Shown here piece after piece: positions 1 to 5,882 of a DNA stretch of 9,710 nucleotides; positions within the stretch are counted from its first letter, which is position 1; each line of letters begins with the position of its first letter. A program made the position numbers and the translations under genes. Source of the stretch: Dehalococcoidia bacterium UBA2991. GTDB lineage: Bacteria; Chloroflexota; Dehalococcoidia; Tepidiformales; Tepidiformaceae. Below the pieces are notes generated by a model. That model was not told the DNA's origin. It searched no databases and saw only the letters and a list, made by a program, of their open reading frames with translations. Location of the stretch: positions 51,384 through 61,093 of the forward strand of contig DEAD01000016.1 in assembly GCA_002346645.1 (NCBI GenBank), read 5' to 3'.

Positions 1-290
1 CGGCGAGCCAGCTCAGCTGACTCAAGGCTCCAGCAGAGAGCGCAACGCACCCCTGGAATGCGGTTAGCGACCATCGCTTCACCATTCCCGGAGCCCCCAA
101 GGATGATGCCGAGCTCACAATTTTCCGATGCAACTGACTCGGCAGCCGGTCTTATAAAGAGAGGGTAGTCACAAGACTCTTGGGAATCAGTGCCGAAGTC
201 CACTACTTCGTGTCCATGATTCCCAAGAAAGGTCTTGATGGCCTCTTTGTACTCGAAGCCCGCGTGGTCGGAAGCGATTGCGATGCGCAT
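1..290 (-). CDS. rpiB: Ribose-5-phosphate isomerase B (RpiB/LacAB family), C-terminus beyond window
   Basis: Cytoplasmic enzyme interconverting ribose 5-phosphate and ribulose 5-phosphate in the non-oxidative pentose phosphate pathway. Ninety-six codons are visible; the C-terminal third lies left of base 1. The product starts MRIAIASDHAGF, with the family's SDHAGF phosphate/sugar-binding motif at residues 7-12. It continues through DYP (41-43) and GGSGNGE (65-71). Where the E. coli enzyme has its catalytic Cys (CGTG), this protein has Gly65. The Glu at 71 matches the residue used as catalytic base in the mycobacterial enzyme, so this is the actinobacterial-type active site. The start at 290 is preferred because a TACACT hexamer lies exactly six bases upstream (leaderless layout) and no Shine-Dalgarno is seen. 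It lies 82 bases downstream of lysC on the same strand and may have its own promoter. Family assignment is firm. Confidence 0.93.
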   Translation of the reverse strand, partial: MRIAIASDHAGFEYKEAIKTFLGNHGHEVVDFGTDSQESCDYPLFIRPAAESVASENCELGIILGGSGNGEAMVANRIPGVRCALCWSLESAELAR

Positions 291-296
291 GTTGCG

Positions 297-302
297 AGTG
301 TA
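297..302 (-). promoter_or_regulatory. Putative -10 element of rpiB (leaderless)
   Basis: On the minus strand TACACT is followed by six bases (CGCAAC) and then the rpiB ATG. This places the expected transcription start at or next to the A of the start codon. No -35 hexamer is recognisable. It is supported mainly by the same spacing at four other genes in the window. Confidence 0.5.
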
Positions 303-372
303 ACGGTTGAGTCCTCAGGGCCAATGGCAGGATTAGAAGTTGCAATGAATAAGGCCAAACGGATTCATTCAC

Positions 373-858
373 CTATGCTTCTTGGTCGAGCCCAAATGCT
401 TTGTGCAAGGCGTTGACGGCTTTGCCTACATGATCTGAGTGGACGATGCAGGTGATCCGAATTTCGCTTGTGGTAATCAAGTCGATATTGACATTTGCAT
501 CGGCGAGTGCGCGGAACATACGGGCTGCGTATCCAGACTCTGTCTGGATACCGGCCCCCACGATGCTGACTTTTCCAAGGTTTGTTTCCGTCGTGTAGCC
601 GTTGGCTCCGATTGACTCGCAAATGGACTCCATCAGGCCCTCGGCGCGACGAAGGTCTTCGTGGGCGATCGTGAAGGTAAGGTCAGTAAGTTTTTGTTCG
701 CTGGCATTCTGAACGATGGTATCCACGCTGATAGCGGCCTCTGCAAGAGGTTCAAAGATTCGTGCGGCGATTCCCCGCTGGTCGGGAACATGCCGCAGCG
801 TAACTTTGGCTATGTCGTGGTCGTCCACAACACTGCGGACACGATTGCGCTCTTCCAT
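373..858 (-). CDS. lysC: Probable aspartokinase beta subunit from an internal in-frame start
   Basis: Inside lysC the ATG for Met245 is preceded by a perfect GGAGG, seven bases upstream on the minus strand. The full-length start has no such site. Initiation here would give a 161-residue protein holding only the two ACT domains. This matches the known arrangement in Corynebacterium glutamicum and Bacillus subtilis, where lysC encodes overlapping alpha and beta chains forming an alpha2-beta2 enzyme, with beta about 160-172 residues. The start sits at the equivalent kinase/ACT linker, just after the GTLI segment. The site is seen directly; expression of the beta chain is inferred by analogy. Confidence 0.62.
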   Translation of the reverse strand: MEERNRVRSVVDDHDIAKVTLRHVPDQRGIAARIFEPLAEAAISVDTIVQNASEQKLTDLTFTIAHEDLRRAEGLMESICESIGANGYTTETNLGKVSIVGAGIQTESGYAARMFRALADANVNIDLITTSEIRITCIVHSDHVGKAVNALHKAFGLDQEA

Positions 859-1590
859 CTCAGGGCCTCCATGGATAAGGGTGCCTGGCACGTCGATCAT
901 GCTCGAAGCAACCAGGATGGGTAGCTCGTGTGTGGCTGCCAGTTCGACGGCACGGTTGTGCATGACCTGTGAACCCTGGGTGGCCATCTCTAGCATCTCT
1001 TCGTAATGTAAATCGATAAGGCGGCGGGCGTTAGGGACCACCCGGGGGTCGGCGGTATAGACGCCCTCTACATCTTTGTATGTCTCGCAGCGGTCAGCCT
1101 GAAGGGCAACACCTAGTGCCACCGCAGTAAGGTCGCTGGCACCTCGTCCTAGCGTGACGTAGTCAAGTTCTTCGGTGACGCCTTGGAAACCAGCCACGAT
1201 AGGAATCCGCCCGCTGCGGAGTTCATCCTCAATTCGGTCGGCATCAATGCGTTCGATTCGCCCTGCTCCATGGGCCGCACGGGAATAGATACCGGCTTGG
1301 CTCCCCGTTAGCCCGATAGCCTCCTGCCCCATCGCCTGGAGTGCCATTGCCATTAATGCTGCTGACATATGCTCGCCAGTGGCGAGCAGCTGATCCAGTT
1401 CACGTGGTTCTGGGTCTGGCGAGACGGAGAGGGCGAGGTCGATAAGCTCGTCCGTGCGGTTTCCCATGGCGGAGACAACGACCACTACCTGGTCGCCGTT
1501 CCTTATACGCCGCGCTACCTGTCCGGCTACGTGTCGTATGCGATCAGCATCGGCTACGGAGGTCCCGCCGAACTTCTGGATGACTCGCAT
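373..1590 (-). CDS. lysC: Aspartate kinase, full-length (alpha) product
   Basis: Phosphorylates L-aspartate with ATP, the first committed step to lysine, methionine, threonine and diaminopimelate. The 405-residue product has the amino-acid kinase domain at about 1-240: KFGGTS at 6-11, TGE at 71-73, the glycine-rich GRGASD at 148-153, and the DVEGVYTADPR segment at 173-183. Two ACT regulatory domains follow, at about 262-335 and 340-400 (VSIVGAG, NVNIDLITTSEIRI). These normally bind lysine and/or threonine for feedback inhibition. Length and layout match the single-function actinobacterial/Bacillus-type enzyme (about 400-420 residues), not a fusion with homoserine dehydrogenase. The ATG at 1590 is the first in-frame start after an upstream stop. 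It has no Shine-Dalgarno; the nearest -10-like match is a weak CATCCT seven bases upstream. No asd gene is adjacent in the window. Confidence 0.95.
   Translation of the reverse strand: MRVIQKFGGTSVADADRIRHVAGQVARRIRNGDQVVVVVSAMGNRTDELIDLALSVSPDPEPRELDQLLATGEHMSAALMAMALQAMGQEAIGLTGSQAGIYSRAAHGAGRIERIDADRIEDELRSGRIPIVAGFQGVTEELDYVTLGRGASDLTAVALGVALQADRCETYKDVEGVYTADPRVVPNARRLIDLHYEEMLEMATQGSQVMHNRAVELAATHELPILVASSMIDVPGTLIHGGPEMEERNRVRSVVDDHDIAKVTLRHVPDQRGIAARIFEPLAEAAISVDTIVQNASEQKLTDLTFTIAHEDLRRAEGLMESICESIGANGYTTETNLGKVSIVGAGIQTESGYAARMFRALADANVNIDLITTSEIRITCIVHSDHVGKAVNALHKAFGLDQEA
866..870 (-). promoter_or_regulatory. Internal Shine-Dalgarno for the aspartokinase beta start
   Basis: The minus strand reads GGAGG, then seven bases, then ATG (Met245 of LysC). 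The SD lies within the codons for Gly241-Gly242. It is stronger and better spaced than anything in front of the full-length start. Confidence 0.6.
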
Positions 1591-1678
1591 TGAATAGAGG
1601 ATGCGCCAGTGCGCCCTCAGGCGCCACGGGTCAATACCTAAAGGAAGGCCGTTGCGGTAATTAAACGACGATTCCGTC

Positions 1679-1699
1679 TCTAAGTTTTTCCTTAGATTA
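1679..1699. promoter_or_regulatory. Dyad overlapping a possible lysC -10 element
   Basis: Positions 1679-1696 form a perfect 6-bp inverted repeat, TCTAAG-N6-CTTAGA. On the minus strand a TAATCT hexamer (1699 down to 1694) overlaps one arm and would place a transcription start near 1687, giving lysC a leader of about 97 bases. The dyad could be an operator shared by the divergent genes, or a small leader hairpin. No -35 is evident. A second small hairpin, GCGCC-TGAG-GGCGC on the minus strand (1611-1624), lies in the same presumed leader. Function is inference. Confidence 0.25.
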
Positions 1700-1744
1700 C
1701 GTCGGCAAAGCTCAAGCCTTCCCGCACGTGTCCAGTCCTTCCTC

Positions 1745-1750
1745 TATGCT
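1745..1750 (+). promoter_or_regulatory. Putative -10 element for the 148-residue protein (leaderless)
   Basis: TATGCT is followed by six bases and then the ATG at 1757, so transcription would start at the start codon. No Shine-Dalgarno precedes this ATG, consistent with leaderless translation. No clear -35 is seen. Confidence 0.5.
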
Positions 1751-1756
1751 TGCTAC

Positions 1757-2203
1757 ATGCCGGAGCAGTACGTTGCCACGGACAAGCCAACAGGTCTCGA
1801 GGTGGCTGTCACCGGTGAGTTCCCGCCTCACCACGACGATCGGATTCGTATAGCGCGCACCTGTACTCTGTTCACGCGCCTGCTTGCCACTATTCTCAGT
1901 AATACGAGCGATAGCGACCGACGTGAGCAGTTCATCGCGATAGAGACACAGTTGGAGCTTGCAGAGGCTCTTATTCGTGGTGATCTAGCGGAAGTCCAAA
2001 GGCTTTTACAGCAAACGATGGAACGCATGGGGCTTGGTCCGGAGCAGCTTGATGAAGTAGCACGCCGGATCATTCGAGAGTTCGGCGAGGAAGGTCCTCC
2101 TGACTTATCGAGCCTAGGGGACATGCGCCCGAACCCGCCTCCACCCCTCGACGATGATTCGGCTGAAGAGGATGATGATCGTCCACTGGACGATCGCCTT
2201 TAG
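1757..2203 (+). CDS. Unrecognised protein with helical core and acidic proline-rich tail
   Basis: I do not recognise a family in this 148-residue product. Residues about 28-110 look mostly helical and charged, with heptad-like stretches (for example LELAEALIRGDLAEVQRLL) and one Cys at 36. Residues about 113-148 form a low-complexity, probably disordered tail rich in Pro and Asp/Glu, including PPPP at 127-130. There is no signal peptide or membrane segment, so a soluble cytoplasmic protein is expected, possibly an adaptor or regulator. The reading frame is supported by a leaderless-type promoter, a protein-like composition, and placement as the only sensible ORF between lysC and clpS. It is transcribed away from lysC and converges on clpS. 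A longer minus-strand ORF in the same place has a composition typical of a shadow frame. Confidence 0.7.
   Translation: MPEQYVATDKPTGLEVAVTGEFPPHHDDRIRIARTCTLFTRLLATILSNTSDSDRREQFIAIETQLELAEALIRGDLAEVQRLLQQTMERMGLGPEQLDEVARRIIREFGEEGPPDLSSLGDMRPNPPPPLDDDSAEEDDDRPLDDRL
2177..2195 (+). terminator. Perfect 8-bp hairpin at the 3' end of the unrecognised gene
   Basis: GATCGTCC-ACT-GGACGATC forms an 8-bp stem with a 3-base loop, ending five bases before the TAG stop. No run of T follows immediately, so it is not a classical intrinsic terminator. It may still stabilise the mRNA end or act with the two hairpins downstream. Confidence 0.3.
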
Positions 2204-2223
2204 GTGGCTTCTCCCGGCCATGG

Positions 2224-2240
2224 TTTCTTTGGAAAAGAAA
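2224..2240. terminator. AT-rich hairpin between convergent genes
   Basis: TTTCTTT-GGA-AAAGAAA is a perfect 7-bp stem with a 3-base loop, in the 73-base gap between the unrecognised gene and clpS. The stem is weak (A/T rich). Its position between convergent stops suggests a bidirectional end signal; no GC-rich stem plus U-tract is present. Confidence 0.3.
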
Positions 2241-2253
2241 GACTTTTAGCCCC

Positions 2254-2272
2254 GAAGGATTCGAACGCCTTC
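2254..2272. terminator. Second small hairpin between convergent genes
   Basis: GAAGG-N9-CCTTC forms a 5-bp stem a few bases downstream of the clpS stop as read on the minus strand. It is weak and lacks a T-tract. It is listed because it adds to a cluster of inverted repeats in this junction. Confidence 0.2.
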
Positions 2273-2276
2273 AGCT

Positions 2277-2591
2277 TTATACAGGCTCAATCGTTGCTTC
2301 TAAGCCATAGGACTTAAGAGACTCTCTGTAGTGTTCTGCTGCTTCCTTGGGACATTCGATCACTGTGGCTGCCCCTTCATTGTGTGCTTCCAGCATGATT
2401 GCCGCCGCCGCCTCTGCTGTTAGTGATGGTACGCAGCGTAGTAGGGACTCGACGACATGTTCCATCGTGTTGTGGTCGTCGTTATGGAGGATGACTCGGT
2501 ATGGAGGAATGAGCTCCAATAATGTTGCTTCGTCGACATCGGTCTCTGGTAGCGTTGCTCTGCTCGGAAGATCCATTGAAGGGATGCTCAT
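2277..2591 (-). CDS. clpS: ATP-dependent Clp protease adaptor ClpS
   Basis: Small cytoplasmic adaptor that recognises N-degron substrates (bulky hydrophobic N-terminal residues) and delivers them to the ClpC/ClpA unfoldase with ClpP. The 104-residue product has the usual flexible N-terminal extension (about 1-29) and then the ClpS core. It carries the NDD motif at 37-39 followed by Met43 (NTMEHVV, compare E. coli YTPMEFV), and the LEAHNEG segment with His70, which lines the N-degron pocket. Key pocket residues (Asn37, Asp38, Met43, His70) all look intact. The start at 2591 overlaps the stop of the upstream CoA-ligase-like gene (ATGA), suggesting translational coupling; no good Shine-Dalgarno is visible. 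Met6 is a possible alternative start. No clp protease gene is in the window. Confidence 0.93.
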   Translation of the reverse strand: MSIPSMDLPSRATLPETDVDEATLLELIPPYRVILHNDDHNTMEHVVESLLRCVPSLTAEAAAAIMLEAHNEGAATVIECPKEAAEHYRESLKSYGLEATIEPV

Positions 2592-3991
2592 TGAGGCGCG
2601 AGTCTACCCAGGGCGAAAGCTGCCCGCTCGATTGTAGGGAAGACGGCTAGCTCTGATTCGATGAATTCGTCCCGCACTGAGTCGATCAGTTGCCGTTGCC
2701 ACTCGGTGGATAGCTCCGTGGCTCCCAAAATGATGGCGATGGGAATGGGTGATGTTGCAATGGTTTCCCGGAGGCGCTTGCAGGCGTGTCTTAAGCGTGC
2801 CCCCGCATTGGGACGCCCCAGGAACCACTCTTCACCCACATTTGCGATTCCAACGTCGTAGGTTCCTGAGCTCGCCATCTTGGCCAAGATGGCGTTTGCT
2901 GAAAGTCCACTACCCGCCAGGATCGACTGATCTACGGGGTTGCGCACCCAGTTCGCCAGGTTCGGAGCGTGTTCCGTAACGTATTCGGTTACATCTGGGG
3001 ACAAGGGCGGAAGAGTTAGTCCCTGGCTAGCACAGGCGTCGGCTGACTGCACACTGCGTCCCCCTCCTCCTCCGGCTACTGCTATCCGTCTGCCTTGTGG
3101 GCGCGCAAGCAGGGAGCCTGCAACCATGAGGTCCAGGAGCTGTTCCTGGCTGTGTGCCTCCATAGCCCCTGCTTGACGCAGCATGCTGGACCAAATTGCG
3201 GACTCTCCTGCAAGAGCTGCAGTGTGTGAGGCAGCGGCTATTGCTCCTTCTTCCGACCGGCCTGCTTTCTGGATAAATACTGGCTTTCTAGAGGCAGCCT
3301 TTTTCAGTCCTTCGTAAAAGCCACGTCCGTCGGCCAGGCCCTCTATGTAGGCACCGATGACTGCCGTCTCGGAATCGTCAGCGAGCCATGCCAGCAGTTC
3401 TCCAGGAGTTAGATCGAGTCCATTTCCGTAGTTTGCTACCTTGCTGAAGCGGAGCCCTCGCGCTGAGCCTCGGATTACGACCTCAACGGCGTTGTTTCCG
3501 CTCTGGCTAAGGAAAGCCACGCTACCGGAAGCACGGGGTAAATCAGGACGGAATGCGATGCGGCCGGCGGGGTGGTAAATACCTAGCCCATTCGGGCCAA
3601 GCAATCGAACTCCACGAGTCCTGGCGCTGGCTTCAATGGTGGCTTCCAGGGCTACTGCTTCGGTACCGCCCGTCTCGCTCAGGCGACCGGAAAAAATGTG
3701 AAGAAAAGGCACACCGGTATCGCCGCAGGCCTCTACTACATCAGGTACGTTGTTAGCGGGAATGCAGCAGATCACAAGGTCGACTGATGCGCCAGTATCT
3801 TCAAGACTGGGATAGGCGCGGTAGCCAGCTATCTCTTTCGCTCTCGGGTTTATGGGATAGACCGCCCCCTCGAAATTGAATTCACGTAAGGCTCGCACGT
3901 AGTCGTGGCCAGCTGAGTCAACTTTCTGCGAAGCACCTATCACTGCTACTGAGCGGGGTGAGAAGAGCCGGCCAAGACTTTCGGCACGCAT
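2588..3991 (-). CDS. ADP-forming acyl-CoA synthetase, alpha-type subunit (CoA-binding, phospho-His domain)
   Basis: This family uses acyl-CoA plus ADP and phosphate to make acid, CoA and ATP, or the reverse, through a phosphohistidine intermediate. The 467-residue product matches stand-alone alpha subunits in length. An N-terminal CoA-binding Rossmann domain (about 5-130) begins FSPRSVAVIGAS and has YPINP at 45-49. GPNGLGIYHP at 132-141 and FLSQSG at 160-165 lead the second, ligase-like domain (about 155-290), and a C-terminal domain spans about 300-467. His256 in SHTAALAG fits the phosphorylated His, and Glu217 (YIEGL) the conserved acidic residue. The motif usually reads SHTG, so the Ala at 258 is a small departure. 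No ATP-grasp beta domain is fused or encoded in the window, so substrate and activity are unknown. The start at 3991 is backed by TACAAT six bases upstream. Confidence 0.82.
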   Translation of the reverse strand: MRAESLGRLFSPRSVAVIGASQKVDSAGHDYVRALREFNFEGAVYPINPRAKEIAGYRAYPSLEDTGASVDLVICCIPANNVPDVVEACGDTGVPFLHIFSGRLSETGGTEAVALEATIEASARTRGVRLLGPNGLGIYHPAGRIAFRPDLPRASGSVAFLSQSGNNAVEVVIRGSARGLRFSKVANYGNGLDLTPGELLAWLADDSETAVIGAYIEGLADGRGFYEGLKKAASRKPVFIQKAGRSEEGAIAAASHTAALAGESAIWSSMLRQAGAMEAHSQEQLLDLMVAGSLLARPQGRRIAVAGGGGGRSVQSADACASQGLTLPPLSPDVTEYVTEHAPNLANWVRNPVDQSILAGSGLSANAILAKMASSGTYDVGIANVGEEWFLGRPNAGARLRHACKRLRETIATSPIPIAIILGATELSTEWQRQLIDSVRDEFIESELAVFPTIERAAFALGRLAPQ

Positions 3992-3997
3992 GCCGCG

Positions 3998-4003
3998 ATT
4001 GTA
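3998..4003 (-). promoter_or_regulatory. Putative -10 element of the acyl-CoA synthetase-clpS pair (leaderless)
   Basis: The minus strand reads TACAAT, six bases, then the ATG at 3991. This is the closest match to the TATAAT consensus among the five leaderless-type sites. No -35 is recognisable, and no Shine-Dalgarno fits in the six-base gap. Confidence 0.55.
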
Positions 4004-4039
4004 GGCTCCCCTTCGCTACGCTCCTGCGGCTGGACCAGC

Positions 4040-4045
4040 TACCCT
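4040..4045 (+). promoter_or_regulatory. Putative -10 element of lipA (leaderless)
   Basis: TACCCT is followed by GTTGGA and the lipA ATG at 4052, again a six-base gap. It lies back to back with the promoter of the divergent gene, within a 60-base intergenic space. Confidence 0.48.
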
Positions 4046-4051
4046 GTTGGA

Positions 4052-4966
4052 ATGACTCTGGCTACTGACCCCAAGCCTGACTGGCTTCGTGTTCGCTTTC
4101 CTGTAGGTGGTGGCTACGAGCGGCTACGGGATTTGATGCGGGAACAGAATCTTCACACGGTTTGCGAAGAGGCTCGCTGCCCCAACATCGGTGACTGTTG
4201 GAATCGAGGCACTGCCACTTTCATGATCCTTGGCGATATCTGTACCCGCTCATGCGGTTTCTGTGCTGTCACTACTGGGCGTCCGGGAGCACTTGATCTT
4301 GGGGAGCCGAAGCGAGTGGCTTTGGCTGTGCAACGCATGAATCTGCGCCATGCCGTCATCACTAGTGTGAATCGGGACGATGTGGCTGATGGGGGTGCTG
4401 GCATCTTTGCTGAGACGATTCGCTGGACCCGCCGCCTTTCGCCGGGAACCACTATAGAAGTGCTAATCCCAGATTTTCTTGGTGATTGGGCTGCTCTTGA
4501 AAAGGTAGTCGAAGCGGCCCCTGAGATCCTCAACCACAATACTGAAACCGTGCCCCGCCTTTATGGCCGTGTTCGTCCCAAGGCCAAATACGAGCGCTCC
4601 CTTGAGTTGCTGAAGAGGGCGAAAGTTGCTGCTCCTGAACGCCTAACCAAAAGCGGCCTGATGGCTGGCCTTGGTGAAACAAAGGATGAACTTCTAGCAG
4701 TCTTTGCTGATCTTCGTGCTCAGGACGTAGACATCCTCACCCTCGGCCAGTACCTCCGGCCTGACAAGGAACATCTGGCAATAGAACGGTACTACCACCC
4801 AGATGAGTTTAGAGAGCTCGGTGAGGCTGCTCGTAAGATGGGGTTTCCCCATGTTGAGTCAGGGCCGCTTGTGCGTAGTTCCTACCACGCAGAGGAGCAG
4901 GCTGCACCCGTTCTCCCCTCCCGTTCTTTCGAAGTTGGTGAAGAGCTCCTCCCATTGATCGACTAG
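4052..4966 (+). CDS. lipA: Lipoyl synthase
   Basis: Radical SAM enzyme that inserts two sulfurs at C6 and C8 of protein-bound octanoyl groups, making the lipoyl cofactor of pyruvate and 2-oxoglutarate dehydrogenases and the glycine cleavage system. The 304-residue product carries both [4Fe-4S] sites. The auxiliary cluster Cys are 38, 43 and 49 (C-X4-C-X5-C), and the radical SAM Cys are 64, 68 and 71 (CTRSCGFC). The conserved C-terminal RSSYHA at 275-280 supplies the Ser ligand of the auxiliary cluster. Other family segments are VNRDD at 106-110, LNHN at 160-163 and LGQYLRP at 231-237. Length is normal for the family (about 290-330). No lipB, lipoate ligase or dehydrogenase-complex gene adjoins it. 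The start is supported by the leaderless-type -10; there is no Shine-Dalgarno. Confidence 0.97.
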   Translation: MTLATDPKPDWLRVRFPVGGGYERLRDLMREQNLHTVCEEARCPNIGDCWNRGTATFMILGDICTRSCGFCAVTTGRPGALDLGEPKRVALAVQRMNLRHAVITSVNRDDVADGGAGIFAETIRWTRRLSPGTTIEVLIPDFLGDWAALEKVVEAAPEILNHNTETVPRLYGRVRPKAKYERSLELLKRAKVAAPERLTKSGLMAGLGETKDELLAVFADLRAQDVDILTLGQYLRPDKEHLAIERYYHPDEFRELGEAARKMGFPHVESGPLVRSSYHAEEQAAPVLPSRSFEVGEELLPLID

Positions 4967-4994
4967 GGAGAAGTCCTTGAGGAGAGTTTTGGAT

Positions 4995-5882
4995 CTATTG
5001 CTGAACGAGCGAGGGGATATCGCCCAATTTGCTCGCGACTACGATGCCAGCTGAGCGCAACATTGACGCTTTTGCTGCGGCGCTGTCTTCCTCGTGTTCC
5101 ACAAGTGCCCCTGCGTGACCGAAACGTACCCCAGGCATTTCGGCCATAAAGTTCCCTGCGATAAAGCTCACAATCCGGAGGTCGGTGCCTTGACTCTTTA
5201 CTATCTCTACCAGCTCTGCCTCCATGACCCCGCCGGGTTCACTGAATGTCACAATTGCTTCTGTCTCGGGGTCAGCTTCGAAAAGTGGAAGTAGGCTGGC
5301 GAAAGAGGATCCAGTAATAGGGTCCCCTCCTATTGAAATAGCTGTGGAGACACCGACTCCATTCTGAGCTAGAAGGCTTGCGATCTCCGTTGTCATTCCG
5401 CCTGAACGCGACATGATGCCTACTGATCCGGGGTGGAAGCTACGGGCTGTATCTGCGGCAGGCCCCCCCACGCTTCCTAACTTGGCCTTGCCTGGCGAGA
5501 TAAGCCCCATGCTATTCGGCCCGATGATGCGGATGTCCTTTTGTGTTGCCAGTTCCACTATCTGTGCTGCATCGAGGCGTGGAACACGTTCGGTCACAAT
5601 AGTTATGAGGGGAATGTTGTAAGCGATGCATTCGAAGGTGGCGTCGCGTACGGACCGAGGCGGGACAGCAATGATAGCGGCGTTGGGTTCGCCTTCCGCT
5701 AGTGCCTCCCGAACGGTGTTGTACACAGGTACCCCGTGCACGTCGCGACCGCCTCGTCCCGGTGTAACCCCTGCTACCACCAGTCCGCCGTAATCGAGGG
5801 TGTCGCGGGTAATAGACACTGCCTCGCGACCGGTGATGCCAAGGACGAGGATGCGCGTGGACTCGTCAATTAAGATGCTCAT
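4995..5882 (-). CDS. Divergent succinyl-CoA ligase alpha-subunit-like protein (SucD/MtkB family)
   Basis: Succinyl-CoA synthetase alpha subunits bind CoA and carry the active-site His that shuttles phosphate between acyl-phosphate and nucleotide. The 295-residue product has the usual start (MSILID), GITG at 15-18, VTPGRGG at 39-45 (normally VTPGKGG), GPNSMGLISPG at 121-131 (normally GPNCPG) and SRSG at 158-161. It also has IGGDPITGSSF at 184-194, SEPGG at 214-218 with the conserved Glu215, and GHAGAL at 255-260 with the phospho-His256. After the His, the usual glycine-rich stretch is replaced by an acidic VEHEEDS. No sucC is next to it; the upstream partner is an alkA-like gene whose stop overlaps this start (ATGA). 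Enzymatic residues look intact but several normally invariant positions differ, so substrate is uncertain: succinate, malate or another acid. Confidence 0.8.
   Translation of the reverse strand: MSILIDESTRILVLGITGREAVSITRDTLDYGGLVVAGVTPGRGGRDVHGVPVYNTVREALAEGEPNAAIIAVPPRSVRDATFECIAYNIPLITIVTERVPRLDAAQIVELATQKDIRIIGPNSMGLISPGKAKLGSVGGPAADTARSFHPGSVGIMSRSGGMTTEIASLLAQNGVGVSTAISIGGDPITGSSFASLLPLFEADPETEAIVTFSEPGGVMEAELVEIVKSQGTDLRIVSFIAGNFMAEMPGVRFGHAGALVEHEEDSAAAKASMLRSAGIVVASKLGDIPSLVQQ

Noticed and set aside
1591..1756. Lysine riboswitch upstream of lysC
   Set aside because: The whole divergent gap is only 166 bases and must also hold the other gene's promoter; the conserved multi-helix lysine aptamer is not recognisable.
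2243..2275. Minus-strand segment resembling a tRNA T-arm and acceptor end (GTTCGAATCC then GGGGCTA)
   Set aside because: With the TTCGAAT loop in register the flanking 5-base stem does not pair, no matching 5' acceptor strand lies about 75 bases upstream, and the region upstream is clpS coding sequence. It could be chance or a degenerate remnant, but it cannot be supported as a tRNA or an attachment site.
4153..4539. 128-residue minus-strand ORF inside lipA
   Set aside because: It lies opposite the conserved radical SAM core of lipA and has an Arg/Ser-rich shadow-frame composition.
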